A stretch of DNA of 64,000 nucleotides from DATAAZ01 sp036259875 (GCA_036259875.1 DATAAZ010000006.1:38058-102057), one strand, 5' to 3'; positions 49,684 through 59,067 are shown, counted from the first letter of the stretch. Translations and numbers: made by a program. Notes: generated by a model not told the origin, from the sequence alone.

Positions 49684-50889
49684 TCAGCCCAGCGGGAGGA
49701 AGCGGGCCGGCGAGCCCGCCGCGAGCTCGCCCTCGCCTGGCTCGACGGAGAGGAGCGCGTTCGCGCGGCCTGCCCGCACGATCATGTGCGACTCCTGCCC
49801 GGCGAGCGGCTCCACGACGACATCATCGCCCTCGAACGACGTGAGCGCGCGGACGAACTCGTGGCGGGCCGGGTTGCGGCGCACCGGCGCCGCGAGACGG
49901 CCCCCCACGAGTCGCGGGAGCGGATCGTCGACTCCGAGCAAAGCGTTGATAGCGGGCCGCACGAGCACCTCGAAGGTGACGAGGACGGAGACCGGGTTCC
50001 CGGGCAAGTTGAAGACGAGGTGATCGCGACGAGCGCCGAAGGCGACGGGCTTCCCGGGCTTGATCGCAACCCCCCAGAACACCTCCTCGACGCGAAGCGC
50101 GCGCTGCGCCTCGCGGACGAGGTCGTGCGGCCCGACGGACGCGCCTCCCGACGTGACCGCGACGTCGAAGGCAAGCAGCGCTCGCTCGAGCGTGCGCGCG
50201 TGCTCTTCGGCGTCGTCGGCGATGACCCCGAGCTGCGCGGGTACGGCTCCGGCGGTCTGCAACGAGGCCGCGAGGAGGAGCGCGTTCGACTCGTAGATCT
50301 CGCCCGGCCCGAGCGGCTCGCCGGGCTGGCGTAGCTCCGATCCCGTGACCACGATCGCGACCCGCGGACGCCTCGTGCAGCGGAGCTCCGACACGCCGGC
50401 CGCCGCGAGAGCAGCGACCTGCGCGGGAGCGAGCAGGGCCCCCGCCTCGAGGACCGTATCGCCGGCGCAGACATCCCCGCCGCGCCCTCGCACGTTCGCG
50501 TCCGCGCGCACCGGCTCGCGCAGCGCGATCGCGCCGTCCGTCTCGTGGACAAGCTCGAGCGGGACGACGGCGTCCGCCCCCTCGGGGACGACGCCGCCGG
50601 TCGAGATGCGGATCGCGGCCCCGGGCTCGACGCGTGCGCCCGCAGGTCGTCCCGCCGCCGCCTCGTCGACCACGCGAAGCGTCACGGGCGCGCCGTCGGT
50701 GTCGGCCGCCCGGATCGCGAACCCGTCCATGGCCGAGCTCGCGAACGGCGGAAGGTCGACGACGGCGTGCACCGGCTCGGCGAGCACGCGGCCAGCCGCC
50801 CGCTCGAGGGGCACGCGCTCCGACTCGAGTGGGCGCGCTCGCTCGAGGATGAGGCGCTGGGCCTCGGCGATCGGGATCAGGTCAGGCAC
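49684..50889 (-). CDS. moeA: Molybdopterin molybdenumtransferase MoeA
   Basis: 401 aa. Inserts molybdate into adenylylated molybdopterin. LPPFASSAMDGFAIRAAD, RISTGGVVPEGADAVVPLE, RVAIVVTGSELRQPGEPLGP, VTSGGASVGPHDLVREA and VFNLPGNPVSVLVTFEVLV cover all domains. Completes steps begun by MoaC and MogA encoded at 38.7-39.7 kb. Convergent with the M28-like gene. Confidence 0.95.
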   Translation of the reverse strand: MPDLIPIAEAQRLILERARPLESERVPLERAAGRVLAEPVHAVVDLPPFASSAMDGFAIRAADTDGAPVTLRVVDEAAAGRPAGARVEPGAAIRISTGGVVPEGADAVVPLELVHETDGAIALREPVRADANVRGRGGDVCAGDTVLEAGALLAPAQVAALAAAGVSELRCTRRPRVAIVVTGSELRQPGEPLGPGEIYESNALLLAASLQTAGAVPAQLGVIADDAEEHARTLERALLAFDVAVTSGGASVGPHDLVREAQRALRVEEVFWGVAIKPGKPVAFGARRDHLVFNLPGNPVSVLVTFEVLVRPAINALLGVDDPLPRLVGGRLAAPVRRNPARHEFVRALTSFEGDDVVVEPLAGQESHMIVRAGRANALLSVEPGEGELAAGSPARFLPLG

Positions 50890-50936
50890 GGCGCCATACC
50901 GTATCGCCGCCCGGTTCGTTGTCTATACCGACAACG

Positions 50937-53216
50937 TCAGGGAGTCGGGGGTGGCGGCGGGGGAACCGTCGGGGGCGGAGGAGGAGGAGGAGCGACGGTG
51001 GTCGCGGGCGGAGGAGGAGGAACCGGAGCCGGGGCTGGCGGCGGGGGCGGGGACGTCGCGACGGTCGTCGTCTCCTCGGTCGTGGTCGTCGTCGGGGGCG
51101 GCGGGGGCGCCGGGCTCCCCGAGCTCGCGCTCGGAGCCGGGCCGGAATAGGCGTACTGGCCGTCGAACGATTCCCACTCGGCCGGATCGCGGGGGAGCTG
51201 CCAGTCGAGCGCCGGCATCTCCGCGAGCGCGGCCGACATGAAGAGGTTCCAGATGGTGGCGGGGAACGTCCCGCCGGCAACGGTGATCCCGTGCACGCTC
51301 GTCATCTCGATCTGCGCGTTCGGATACCCGACCCAGACGGCCGTCGCGAGATTCGGCGTGTAGCCGCAGAACCACGCGTCCGTCCAGTTGTCCGTCGTGC
51401 CGGTCTTCCCGGCCGCGGGTCGGCCGATGTTGGCACCCGTCCCGGTGCCGGACTGGATGTTCTGCTCGAGAATCTTCGTCACCTCGTAGGCAACCCCGTC
51501 CGAGAAGACGCGGCGCCGCTTCGGCTTCCCCCACCCCGCCTCGTCGTCGACCTTCCCGTTCGCGAGCACGACGCGGCGGATCGCCATCGGCTCCGAGTAG
51601 ACCCCGCCCGCCGCGAGGGTCGCGTACGCCGAGGCCATCTCGAGCACGGAGACGGAGTTCGACCCGAGCCCGATCGACGCGACCGGCTGGAGCTTCGTCT
51701 TGATCCCCATTCGGTGCGCGATCTCGGCCACGTTCTCCGGCCCGAGATCGAGCGTCAGCCGCGCGTAGACGGTGTTGTCGGACGAGAGCGTCGCGGTCGC
51801 GATCGATGTCGTCCCGAGATACGAGTTGTCGTACGTCTCGACCTCCCAGACGCAGTTCGGATCGTCCGACTCGTCGCAGGTCGGGTCGGGCTGCCAGTGG
51901 AAGGGCGCCGAGAGGTACGTCGTCGCGCTCGGGTTCACCCCTTCCTCGACCGCCTCCGCGAGGACGAACGTCTTGAACGCGGAGCCGGCCTGCCGGCGCC
52001 CCTGCGCCGCGAGGTTGAACTGGATGTTCCGCCGCTGCGGGGCGACGGCCGTCATGGCGCGGATCGCGCCGTTAGCCGGGTTGATCGAAACGATCGCGGA
52101 CGCCGGGTCGTCGGCGTACGGAAGCGTCTCCTGGATCGCGTCGATCGCGTCCCGCTGGAACCGGGGGTTGATCGTCGTGAAGACCTTGAGGCCTCCGCTT
52201 CGGACGGTGCTGACGCCGTACTCCCTGATCAGGAGGTCGCGGACGTACGAGAAGAAGAACGGCTCGCGGATTCGCGTGTAGAGCTGTCCACGCTTCAGGC
52301 GAAGGCGCGCCTGAACGGCCTTCTCGTAACGCGCCTGGTCGATGAAGCCGGCGGCGAGCATCGCGCGCAGCACGTCGTTTCGCCGCGCGACCGCCTCGGC
52401 GGGGCGGTTGAACGGGTCGAATGCCGAGGGCGCCTGCGGAAGCCCGGCGAGGAGCGCCGACTGGGCGAGCGTCAACCTCTTCGCCGGCTTCGAGAAGTAC
52501 GTCTGCGCCGCCGCCTCGATTCCGTACGCGTGGTTCCCGAAGTAGACCTGGTTCAGGTAGGTCTCGAGGATCTTGTCCTTCGACCATTTCGCATCGAGCT
52601 TCATCGCGAGGCAGGCCTCCTTGGCCTTCCGGGTCAGCGAGCGTTCGTTCCCGATGTAGAGGTTCCGCACGAGCTGCTGCGTGATCGTCGAGCCGCCTTC
52701 GACGATCCGCCCCGCCTCGAGGTTCCGAACGAGCGCTCGGCCGATGCCGGAGAGGTCGATGCCCATGTGCTCGTAGAAGTCGCGGTCTTCGATCGCGATC
52801 GTCGCGCGCACGACGCTCGGCGCCACCTGCTCGAGCCGGCGCGGCTGGCGGTTCTTCTCGGCGGGGATCGAGCCGAGGAGTGAGCCGTCCGCCGCGTAGA
52901 TGAACGAGTTCTGGCCGATCGTGACGGGCCGAAGCGAGGCGAGGTCGCAGCGAAGCGCCGCCGACGCCCCCGTCAGCGTTCCGGCCCCGAGCGCGGCGAC
53001 GAGCATCACGAACGCCGCGAGCATGAGGAGGATGAACGCGCGCCGCTTCGTCTTGAGCGCGCGCCGCCGCCGCAGACGCTCGCGCCGGCGGTAGTTCGGG
53101 TGGAACCGCCCGTTCCCGTTCGGGCCGGTGCGGCCGCGGCCGTTCCCGGCGCGGCGACCGTTTCCGTTGCCTCGGCCGTTACGGCCGTCGTTTACCGGTC
53201 GGCGCGGAGGCGCCAT
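50937..53216 (-). CDS. Class A penicillin-binding protein (GT51 + transpeptidase)
   Basis: 759 aa from ATG 53216. A basic Gly/Asn/Arg-rich cytoplasmic tail (1-58) precedes one membrane helix (about 59-82). GT51: IEDRDFYEHMGIDLSGIGRA (catalytic Glu143), EGGSTITQQLVRN. Transpeptidase: nucleophile motif GSAFK, SSDN and AGKTGTTDNW. The last 60-70 residues are Pro/Thr repeats, probably a wall-spanning tail. Peptidoglycan polymerase and crosslinker. ATG shares one base with the mscS-like stop (TGATG), so the pair is coupled. Confidence 0.95.
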   Translation of the reverse strand: MAPPRRPVNDGRNGRGNGNGRRAGNGRGRTGPNGNGRFHPNYRRRERLRRRRALKTKRRAFILLMLAAFVMLVAALGAGTLTGASAALRCDLASLRPVTIGQNSFIYAADGSLLGSIPAEKNRQPRRLEQVAPSVVRATIAIEDRDFYEHMGIDLSGIGRALVRNLEAGRIVEGGSTITQQLVRNLYIGNERSLTRKAKEACLAMKLDAKWSKDKILETYLNQVYFGNHAYGIEAAAQTYFSKPAKRLTLAQSALLAGLPQAPSAFDPFNRPAEAVARRNDVLRAMLAAGFIDQARYEKAVQARLRLKRGQLYTRIREPFFFSYVRDLLIREYGVSTVRSGGLKVFTTINPRFQRDAIDAIQETLPYADDPASAIVSINPANGAIRAMTAVAPQRRNIQFNLAAQGRRQAGSAFKTFVLAEAVEEGVNPSATTYLSAPFHWQPDPTCDESDDPNCVWEVETYDNSYLGTTSIATATLSSDNTVYARLTLDLGPENVAEIAHRMGIKTKLQPVASIGLGSNSVSVLEMASAYATLAAGGVYSEPMAIRRVVLANGKVDDEAGWGKPKRRRVFSDGVAYEVTKILEQNIQSGTGTGANIGRPAAGKTGTTDNWTDAWFCGYTPNLATAVWVGYPNAQIEMTSVHGITVAGGTFPATIWNLFMSAALAEMPALDWQLPRDPAEWESFDGQYAYSGPAPSASSGSPAPPPPPTTTTTEETTTVATSPPPPPAPAPVPPPPPATTVAPPPPPPPTVPPPPPPTP

Positions 53217-53968
53217 CAGAACACGCCTTCGGCGCGGAGACGCCGGTGCACGGCCCGGCGGATCTCGCCCGCGACGCCGGCCGCCCGGCCCGGAGCAACC
53301 CACGCCTCGACCGTGACGACGGCTGCCTTCGCTGCTCGATCGAAGTCGGACACGCTTGCGACTGGTTGCCTCTTTCGCGGTTCGGTGATCGCCCTTGCTT
53401 CTTCCTCGGCGAGAGTGAGCACGCGCTCGAGGTCCGAGGCGAGCGGGACGGGAACCGTGACCTCCGCCAGGTGCTCGGCGCCTGCGATCGTCGCGTTTCG
53501 GATCGTATCGGAGGCCAGCTTGGCGTTCGGGATGTAAAACCGGTCGCCGCTCGCTGTGCGGAGCGTCGTGTACATCAGCGCGATCTCCTCGACCGTTCCG
53601 CCGGCGTCGTCGACCTCGATCTCGTCGCCGAGGCGGAGCGGCTGCGTGAAGGCGATCAGCATCCCGGCCACGAAGTTCGCGAGCGTCGACTGGGCCGCGA
53701 GCCCGAGGATCACCCCGACGACGGCGGACGACGCGAGGATTCCGCCCGCGGCGGCGCGCACCTGCGGAACAACGAGAAGGGCGCTGAGGATGCCGACCGC
53801 GACGATCGCCGCCGTGATGCTTCGGCGGAGAACGCGGTAGCGAGTGAGCGCGTCCGGTGGGAGGTCGAGCTGCCGGGTCAGCGCGCGGTCGACGAGCCGC
53901 GCCGCGACGAGCGCAACGAGCACCATCGCGCCGGCGACCGCAAGGCGTTCCCAGGCCTCTGCATCCAC
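53216..53968 (-). CDS. MscS-family mechanosensitive channel
   Basis: 250 aa from GTG 53968. Three helices, the third (ILASSAVVGVILGLAAQSTLANFVAGMLIAF) being the pore helix with small residues, then the beta domain signature QPLRLGDEIEVDDAGGTVEE and TTLRTASGDRFYIPNAKL. Small-conductance osmotic valve. Upstream of, and coupled to, the PBP gene. Divergent from the lipoprotein gene. Confidence 0.9.
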   Translation of the reverse strand: MDAEAWERLAVAGAMVLVALVAARLVDRALTRQLDLPPDALTRYRVLRRSITAAIVAVGILSALLVVPQVRAAAGGILASSAVVGVILGLAAQSTLANFVAGMLIAFTQPLRLGDEIEVDDAGGTVEEIALMYTTLRTASGDRFYIPNAKLASDTIRNATIAGAEHLAEVTVPVPLASDLERVLTLAEEEARAITEPRKRQPVASVSDFDRAAKAAVVTVEAWVAPGRAAGVAGEIRRAVHRRLRAEGVF

Positions 53969-54039
53969 GGCCGTCTTTTCTCCGGACGGGCGCGTTTGCC
54001 TGCGAGCCGGTCGTGCGCGGGGCCGACGCAAGCCGGCCG

Positions 54040-54045
54040 TACAGT
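54040..54045 (+). promoter_or_regulatory. Leaderless -10 element of the binding lipoprotein
   Basis: TACAGT ends 7 nt before GTG 54053, which favours that codon over ATG 54062. Confidence 0.45.
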
Positions 54046-54052
54046 GTCGGCC

Positions 54053-54952
54053 GTGCCCCGGATGAGCATGCTCGTCCTCGTGTCCCTGGCGCTCGCCGCC
54101 GCAGCGTGCGGGGAGCGGCCCGAGCCGCTCGAGGCCGAGCTCTCGGCGTACCCCGTGACCGTGCGCGGCGCGGCGGAGGACCCCGTCGTCGCGCAGGAGC
54201 CGCCGAGAAGGATCGTCGCGCTCACGCCCGCCGCCGCCGAGCTCGTCGGTGCGCTCGGGGCTGGGGAGCGCCTGGTCGGGATCCCGTCCGGCGTCGCGGT
54301 GCCCGGAGCGACCCGAGCGAGAACGGTCGTGCGGCCGAGCGGCCTCTTCGAGGCGAGCGAGGTGGCAGCGCTCGAGCCCGACGCGATCCTCGCCGCGCCG
54401 GAGAGCGACGAGGATCTCCTGGCTCGCCTCGCGCGGCGCACGGGCGCGCTCGTGTACCTGCACCCGAACACGTCGATCCGCGACGTGGTGCGAGCGACGC
54501 TGGACCTCGGCTTCGTGCTCGGCGAGCCCGTCGCCGCGCGCCGCCTCGCGGCCGCGATCCGCCGTGACGTCGCGCGGGTCGGCGCGGCCGTTGCCGGGCG
54601 GCCGCCCGTCCGTGTCTTCGTCGACCTCGGCTTCTTCGTGCCCGCCCCGCCGGACTCGCTCGTCGCGGACCTCGCCCGCCGCGCCGGCGGCGTGCTCGTG
54701 CCCGAAGGGAGGAACGAGCCGCGCGCGCTCACGCCCTGCCAGGTCGTGCGGCTCGGGCCCGACGTCGTCATCCTCGTCGTCGAGCCAGGCGACCCGCCGC
54801 GGCCACCCGCGACGGCGTTCGCCGCCTGCCCCGCGGACGTGCGGCAGGAGACCGTGTCCGCCGAGCGCGTCGCTCGGGCCGGACCGGCGATCGCGGGCGG
54901 GCTCGCCGACCTTGCGCGCGCGCTCCACGGCGAGGCCGTCTCGCTTCGCTGA
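54053..54952 (+). CDS. BtuF/FepB-type periplasmic binding lipoprotein
   Basis: 299 aa. Signal peptide with lipobox LAAAAC. The fold is that of iron-siderophore and cobalamin binding proteins: RRIVALTPAAAELVGALGAG, LVGIPSGVAVPG, EVAALEPDAILAAPESDEDL, and a C-terminal lobe with LGPDVVILVVEPGD. GTG 54053 is chosen for the leaderless -10. No permease or ATPase gene adjoins, so the ligand and partner transporter are unknown. Confidence 0.82.
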   Translation: MPRMSMLVLVSLALAAAACGERPEPLEAELSAYPVTVRGAAEDPVVAQEPPRRIVALTPAAAELVGALGAGERLVGIPSGVAVPGATRARTVVRPSGLFEASEVAALEPDAILAAPESDEDLLARLARRTGALVYLHPNTSIRDVVRATLDLGFVLGEPVAARRLAAAIRRDVARVGAAVAGRPPVRVFVDLGFFVPAPPDSLVADLARRAGGVLVPEGRNEPRALTPCQVVRLGPDVVILVVEPGDPPRPPATAFAACPADVRQETVSAERVARAGPAIAGGLADLARALHGEAVSLR

Positions 54953-54974
54953 GGACGCTCGCGGCCCGACCGAA

Positions 54975-55006
54975 ATGCCGAAGGAAGCAGATGCCGAAGG
55001 AAGCAG
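54975..55006. repeat. 16-bp perfect tandem duplication at a start codon
   Basis: ATGCCGAAGGAAGCAG occurs twice head to tail (54975-54990 and 54991-55006). Because 16 is not a multiple of 3, only the second ATG is in frame with the HAD gene; the AAGGAAG of the first unit serves as its ribosome binding site. Confidence 0.8.
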
Positions 55007-55668
55007 AGGCCCACGCGCGAGCGCGCAAGGAGCGCCGGCGTATCGAGGCCGTCACGGTCGACGCCTTCGGGACGCTCGTCGAGCTGCGCGACCCCGTCGA
55101 CCCTCTCCGAGAAGCCCTCGCCGCGCGCGGCGTCGAGCGGGACCAGGCCGCCGTCGCTCGTGCCTTCGCCGTCGAGGCCGCCTACTACGTGCGCCGCTCG
55201 CTCCACGGCCGCGACGACGAATCGCTCGCCGCCCTGCGCCGCGCGTGCGCAGGCGTCTTTCTGACCGAGCTCGGCGCCGCGCTCGACCCGGGCGAGTTCG
55301 CGCCCGCGTTCGTCGGGGCGCTCGAGTTCGTGCTCGCGGAGGGTGCGCGCGAGGCGCTCGACACCCTTCGCAGAGCGGGTCTCCGGCTCGCCTGCGTCGC
55401 AAACTGGGACTGCTCGCTCCCCGGCCACCTCGAGGGCCTCGGCGTCGCCGACCGCTTCGACGTCCTCGCCGTCTCGGCGCTCGTCGGCGCCGAGAAGCCC
55501 GATCCGGCGATCTTCGACTTCGCGCTCGCGCGCCTCGCTGTCCAGCCGGCTCAGGCGCTCCACATCGGCGACGGCGAAGCGGACCGCGCGGGCGCTGTCG
55601 CGGTCGGGCTCGCCTTCGAGCCCGCTCCCCTCGCTACGCTCCCCGCTCGGCTCGGGCTGGGAGATTGA
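54991..55668 (+). CDS. HAD superfamily hydrolase
   Basis: 225 aa. Nucleophile motif VTVDAFGTLVEL (DxFGT), motif II ACVANWDCS in place of the usual Ser/Thr-Asn, motif III Lys in GAEKPDPAIF and acidic motif IV HIGDGEADRAGA. Helical cap between motifs I and II, as in subfamily IA phosphatases. ATG 54991 with AAGGAAG upstream. One base separates its TGA from the next GTG. Substrate unknown. Confidence 0.85.
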   Translation: MPKEAEAHARARKERRRIEAVTVDAFGTLVELRDPVDPLREALAARGVERDQAAVARAFAVEAAYYVRRSLHGRDDESLAALRRACAGVFLTELGAALDPGEFAPAFVGALEFVLAEGAREALDTLRRAGLRLACVANWDCSLPGHLEGLGVADRFDVLAVSALVGAEKPDPAIFDFALARLAVQPAQALHIGDGEADRAGAVAVGLAFEPAPLATLPARLGLGD

Positions 55669-55669
55669 G

Positions 55670-56833
55670 GTGACGGAGCGGAGACGAGGCCTCGGCACAC
55701 GCTTCATCCACGCGGGCGGCCCTGCCGAGGGGCCGGGACAGCCCCTCGTCCCGCCGCTCGTCCTCTCGACGACGTTCGAGTTCGAGACCGCGGCGCAGTT
55801 CGGCCGCGTGATGAGCGAGGAGGAGTACGGGTTCCTCTACGCGTCGCTTCGCAACCCGACGCTCGAGGACGTCGCCGGCGCCTGCGCCGAGGTCGAAGGC
55901 GCCGAGGCGGCGCAGGTGTTCGCGTCGGGTATGGCCGGGATCGCGGCCGCGCTCCTCTCGAACCTCGAGGCCGGCGACACGCTGCTCGTCTCGAGCCAGC
56001 TCTACGGGAACACGTACGCGCTCGTCGAGCGGCACGTCCGGAGGATCGGGGTCGAGATCGTCTACCTCGACGTCACCGCTCCCGGTGCGTGGGAGCGGCC
56101 CGCCAAGGTGCGCTACGTCGAGACCCTCGCGAACCCGGGCTTCCCTCTCGCCGACCTGGCCGCGATCGCGGCGACGAAGGGCGACGGCATCCTCGTCGTC
56201 GACAATACATTCGCCTCGCCAGCACTCTGCCGCCCGCTCGAGCACGGCGCCGACCTCGTCTGCGAGTCGGCAACGAAGTTCCTGAACGGTCACCACGACG
56301 TCATGGCCGGGATCGTCGCCGGCTCGGCGGAGCGCGTCGAGGCGGCGCGACAGCACCGTTACGAGACGGGCGGCACGCTCGACCCGTTCGCCGGGTTCCT
56401 GCTCCGCCGCGGCCTGAAGACGCTCGCCCTCCGGATGGAACGCCACTCGGCGAACGCGCTCGCGCTCGCCCGCTTCCTGCGTGACCACCCCGCCGTCGAG
56501 GGCGTCCGCTACGTCGGCCTCGACAGCGACCCGCAGCACGAGCTCGCGATGCGCCAGCTCGACGACTCGGGCGGGATGCTCGCGTTCTCTGTGCGCGGGG
56601 GCCGCGCGGCCGCCGAGCGCGTCATGGACGGTCTCGAGCTCTGCGGACGCGCCACGAGCTTCGGCGGCCTCGAGACGGTCGTCTCGCATCCCGGCTCGAC
56701 GAGCCACCGCCAGTTCACGCCCGACCAGCTTGCGGCGGCCGGCATCTCGGAGGCGACGCTCCGCGTCTCCGTAGGCTGTGAGGATGTCGCAGACATCGTC
56801 GCCGACTTCGAGCGAGCCCTCTCGCTGGTCTAG
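55670..56833 (+). CDS. Cys/Met metabolism PLP-dependent enzyme
   Basis: 387 aa from GTG 55670. Fold type I transsulfuration family: TRFIHAGGPAEGPGQPLVPP, FASGMAGIAAALLSNLEAGD, VVDNTFASPALCRPLEHGAD, PLP lysine in ESATKFLNGHHDVMAG and SFGGLETVVSHPGSTSH. It could be cystathionine gamma-synthase, gamma-lyase or methionine gamma-lyase; residues here do not decide. Its 3' end overlaps the CPBP gene by 50 bp. Confidence 0.9.
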   Translation: MTERRRGLGTRFIHAGGPAEGPGQPLVPPLVLSTTFEFETAAQFGRVMSEEEYGFLYASLRNPTLEDVAGACAEVEGAEAAQVFASGMAGIAAALLSNLEAGDTLLVSSQLYGNTYALVERHVRRIGVEIVYLDVTAPGAWERPAKVRYVETLANPGFPLADLAAIAATKGDGILVVDNTFASPALCRPLEHGADLVCESATKFLNGHHDVMAGIVAGSAERVEAARQHRYETGGTLDPFAGFLLRRGLKTLALRMERHSANALALARFLRDHPAVEGVRYVGLDSDPQHELAMRQLDDSGGMLAFSVRGGRAAAERVMDGLELCGRATSFGGLETVVSHPGSTSHRQFTPDQLAAAGISEATLRVSVGCEDVADIVADFERALSLV

Positions 56834-57533
56834 GTCGAACGGGGCCCTCGCCGCGTGGCTGACCATGGCGGTGCTCCTCATCGCGCTCGCGTTCTCGCCG
56901 CAGGCCGCCGGCGAGGACGGCGACGAGGCGGCGACCGACATCCTTTTCCGGTACGAGTTCGCCGTCGCGAGCGTCCTCGTTTACGCCGTGCTCGTCGGGC
57001 TGACGTGGCTCGTCGCCCGCAGCTTCGGAAACGCCCGCGAGGCGCTCGGGCTTCGGCGGTTCCCGCGTCGTTGGCTCTGGATCGCGCTCGGCGTCGCGCT
57101 CGCGTCGCTCGTGGTCTCGGCATCTCTCGAGCCCCTTTTGCCGGCGGGCGAGGAGCAGGGGCTTGCGCCGGACCGCTGGCGCGAGGACCGCGTGCTCGCG
57201 TTCGCGCTCAACGCGGTGGTCGTCGTCTTCGTCGTTCCCCTCGCGGAGGAGCTCTTCTTCCGCGGCCTCGGCGTGCGCGTCCTCGGCTTCCTTGGCGGCG
57301 CCGTTGCGATCGTCGGCACGGCGCTCGTCTTCGCGCTCTCACACGGGATCTTCGTCGGGATCCCGGCGCTCGGGTTCTTCGCGCTCGGGCTCGGCTGGGT
57401 TCGGTATCGCTCGGAGAGCGTCTGGCCGGGCTACGCCGCTCACGCCGGCTACAACGGCGTCGGGATCCTCGCCGCAGCGCTCTTCGCGCTGAACGCCGAG
57501 GAAGAGCCGGGCGCGCTGGCGCTCTTGTTCTGA
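56784..57533 (+). CDS. CPBP family intramembrane metalloprotease
   Basis: 249 aa from ATG 56784 (GTGAGG just upstream); a later ATG at 56862 is possible. Six to seven helices. Motif 1 PLAEELFFRGLG (EExxxR), motif 2 FALSHGIFVG and motif 3 AHAGYNGVG (HxxxN). Abi/Rce1-type membrane protease; substrates are unknown. Overlaps the PLP enzyme gene. Confidence 0.88.
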   Translation: MSQTSSPTSSEPSRWSRSNGALAAWLTMAVLLIALAFSPQAAGEDGDEAATDILFRYEFAVASVLVYAVLVGLTWLVARSFGNAREALGLRRFPRRWLWIALGVALASLVVSASLEPLLPAGEEQGLAPDRWREDRVLAFALNAVVVVFVVPLAEELFFRGLGVRVLGFLGGAVAIVGTALVFALSHGIFVGIPALGFFALGLGWVRYRSESVWPGYAAHAGYNGVGILAAALFALNAEEEPGALALLF

Positions 57534-57547
57534 GCCGGGACAACGCG

Positions 57548-57553
57548 CACAAT
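57548..57553 (+). promoter_or_regulatory. Leaderless -10 element of the L,D-transpeptidase gene
   Basis: CACAAT ends 6 nt before GTG 57560. Confidence 0.35.
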
Positions 57554-57559
57554 GAATTC

Positions 57560-58708
57560 GTGCCGCGCCGCCTGCTCCTTTTGCCGCTCGCCGGGCTCGT
57601 CCTCGCCGGGCCGGCGCACGCGGCGACGCTGACGCTGCACGTCGAGCCCGCGGTCGCCCGCTACGGTGCGGCCGCGACGTTCACGGGCGCGCTCGTACCC
57701 GCGCAGGCGGGGGTGCCGGTGGGGCTCTACGTGCAACGCGGAAGCTCGGCGGAGCTCGTCGCGTCGACGGCGACAGCGCCCGACGGGAGCTTCCGTCTCG
57801 CCACCGCGGCGCGAGCGGCCGGCACGTTCGTCGCCGTCGCCCAGGTGGACCCGGCCACGCAGGCGGCCTCGGCGCCCGCCGCGCTTCGCATGCGCCCGTT
57901 GCTCTCTGCTCGCGTGCTGGGGCGACGCGTCGTAGGGCACGACCTGGCGCTCGCCGGCAGGCTCCTCCCGGCCGTCGCCGGTCGCCTCACGCTTCGCGTC
58001 GCCGGCGAGCGGAAGCCCGTGCGGGTGAACCGCGACGGCCGTTTCCGCGTGCTGCTTCCGAGCGTCCTTCCAGGGCGAGCAGGGTGGCGCCTCGCACTCG
58101 CCCCGGCGGCCGGCTACGAGGCGGTCCGGCGCTCGCGCGCGCTCGTCGTGCGAGCGCCGCGGCTCGGTCTTGGCTCGGCGGGCGGCGCCGTCCGCGCGCT
58201 CGAGGACCGACTCCGAGACCTTCACTACGTCCTGCGCGGGGTGGACGCGCACTACGGAAGCGATACGTACGAGGCCGTCATGGCCTTCCAGAAGGTTCAC
58301 GGGCTCGCGCGGACGGGCCGCGTCGAGAGCTCGCTCTGGCGGCGCCTCGCCCACGCACGCACTCCCCGCGCGCACGTCCCGAGCGGCACGCACATCGAGA
58401 TCTCCAAGACGAGGCAGGTCATGTTCGAGGTCGTGAACGGCCGAGTGGCGCGAGTCGTCCACGTCTCGACAGGCGCGACCGGGAACACGCCGGTCGGCCG
58501 CTGGCGCGTCTACCGGCTCGGCCCGGGCTACAACGCGCTCGGAATGTACTACTCGCTCTACTTCCTCCGCGGCTTCGCCATCCACGGCTACCGCTCCGTG
58601 CCGCCGTTCCCCGCCAGCCACGGCTGCATCCGCACCCCGATCTGGTTTGCGCCGGGGTTCTACCGGCGCTGGGGCCGGCTCGGTACGGCGGTCTACATCT
58701 TCCCGTAA
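57560..58708 (+). CDS. L,D-transpeptidase (YkuD) with peptidoglycan-binding domain
   Basis: 382 aa from GTG 57560. Signal peptide PRRLLLLPLAGLVLAGPAHA, two beta-sandwich Ig-like units (about 22-200), a PG_binding_1 domain (GGAVRALEDRLRDLHYVLRG, YEAVMAFQKVHGLARTGRV) and a C-terminal YkuD domain with GFAIHGYRSV and the catalytic SHGCIRTP. It crosslinks peptidoglycan 3-3, complementing the class A PBP encoded nearby. Confidence 0.93.
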   Translation: MPRRLLLLPLAGLVLAGPAHAATLTLHVEPAVARYGAAATFTGALVPAQAGVPVGLYVQRGSSAELVASTATAPDGSFRLATAARAAGTFVAVAQVDPATQAASAPAALRMRPLLSARVLGRRVVGHDLALAGRLLPAVAGRLTLRVAGERKPVRVNRDGRFRVLLPSVLPGRAGWRLALAPAAGYEAVRRSRALVVRAPRLGLGSAGGAVRALEDRLRDLHYVLRGVDAHYGSDTYEAVMAFQKVHGLARTGRVESSLWRRLAHARTPRAHVPSGTHIEISKTRQVMFEVVNGRVARVVHVSTGATGNTPVGRWRVYRLGPGYNALGMYYSLYFLRGFAIHGYRSVPPFPASHGCIRTPIWFAPGFYRRWGRLGTAVYIFP

Positions 58709-58717
58709 TCTCGCCGC

Positions 58718-59023
58718 ATGGCCCGGGACGAGGCGAGCGCGGACCCGGTCGTCCGCCGGCTCCGCGAAGAGATCTCCGACAACGACCTCGCGATCATCGA
58801 GGGGATCAACCGGCGGCTTCAGCTCGTCGCCCGGCTGAAGGAGTACAAGGCCTCGCGGGGTTTCGCGTTCGTGGATCCCGAGCGCGAGGACTGGATGGTG
58901 CAGTACCTCGTGCGAGCAAACCGCGGCCCGCTCTCGTCCGACGCCCTGCGCGCGATCTTCGGCGCGATCCTCGAGCTCACGAAGGCCGAGGTGGAGCGCG
59001 CAGAGGCCAGCCGCAAGGTGTAG
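58718..59023 (+). CDS. Chorismate mutase type II (AroQ class)
   Basis: 101 aa helical enzyme turning chorismate into prephenate. VRRLREEISDNDLAIIEGIN, RRLQLVARLKEYKASRG, DPEREDWMVQYLV and LRAIFGAILELTKAEVERA follow the AroQ pattern with Arg, Lys, Asp and Glu/Arg active-site positions. Stand-alone, not fused to prephenate dehydratase. ATG 58718 follows the L,D-transpeptidase stop by 9 nt. Confidence 0.88.
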   Translation: MARDEASADPVVRRLREEISDNDLAIIEGINRRLQLVARLKEYKASRGFAFVDPEREDWMVQYLVRANRGPLSSDALRAIFGAILELTKAEVERAEASRKV

Positions 59024-59044
59024 AGGCGGCCACGAACCGGGCCC

Positions 59045-59067
59045 GGGCGGGTCGTGACCCGTCCCTA
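59045..59067. repeat. TAG-flanked palindrome, copy 3
   Basis: On the minus strand the stop TAG of the BFN gene is followed by GGACGGGTC, AC and GACCCGCCC, 9-bp arms with one G-U pair. Same design as at 2779 and 6828. Confidence 0.55.
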
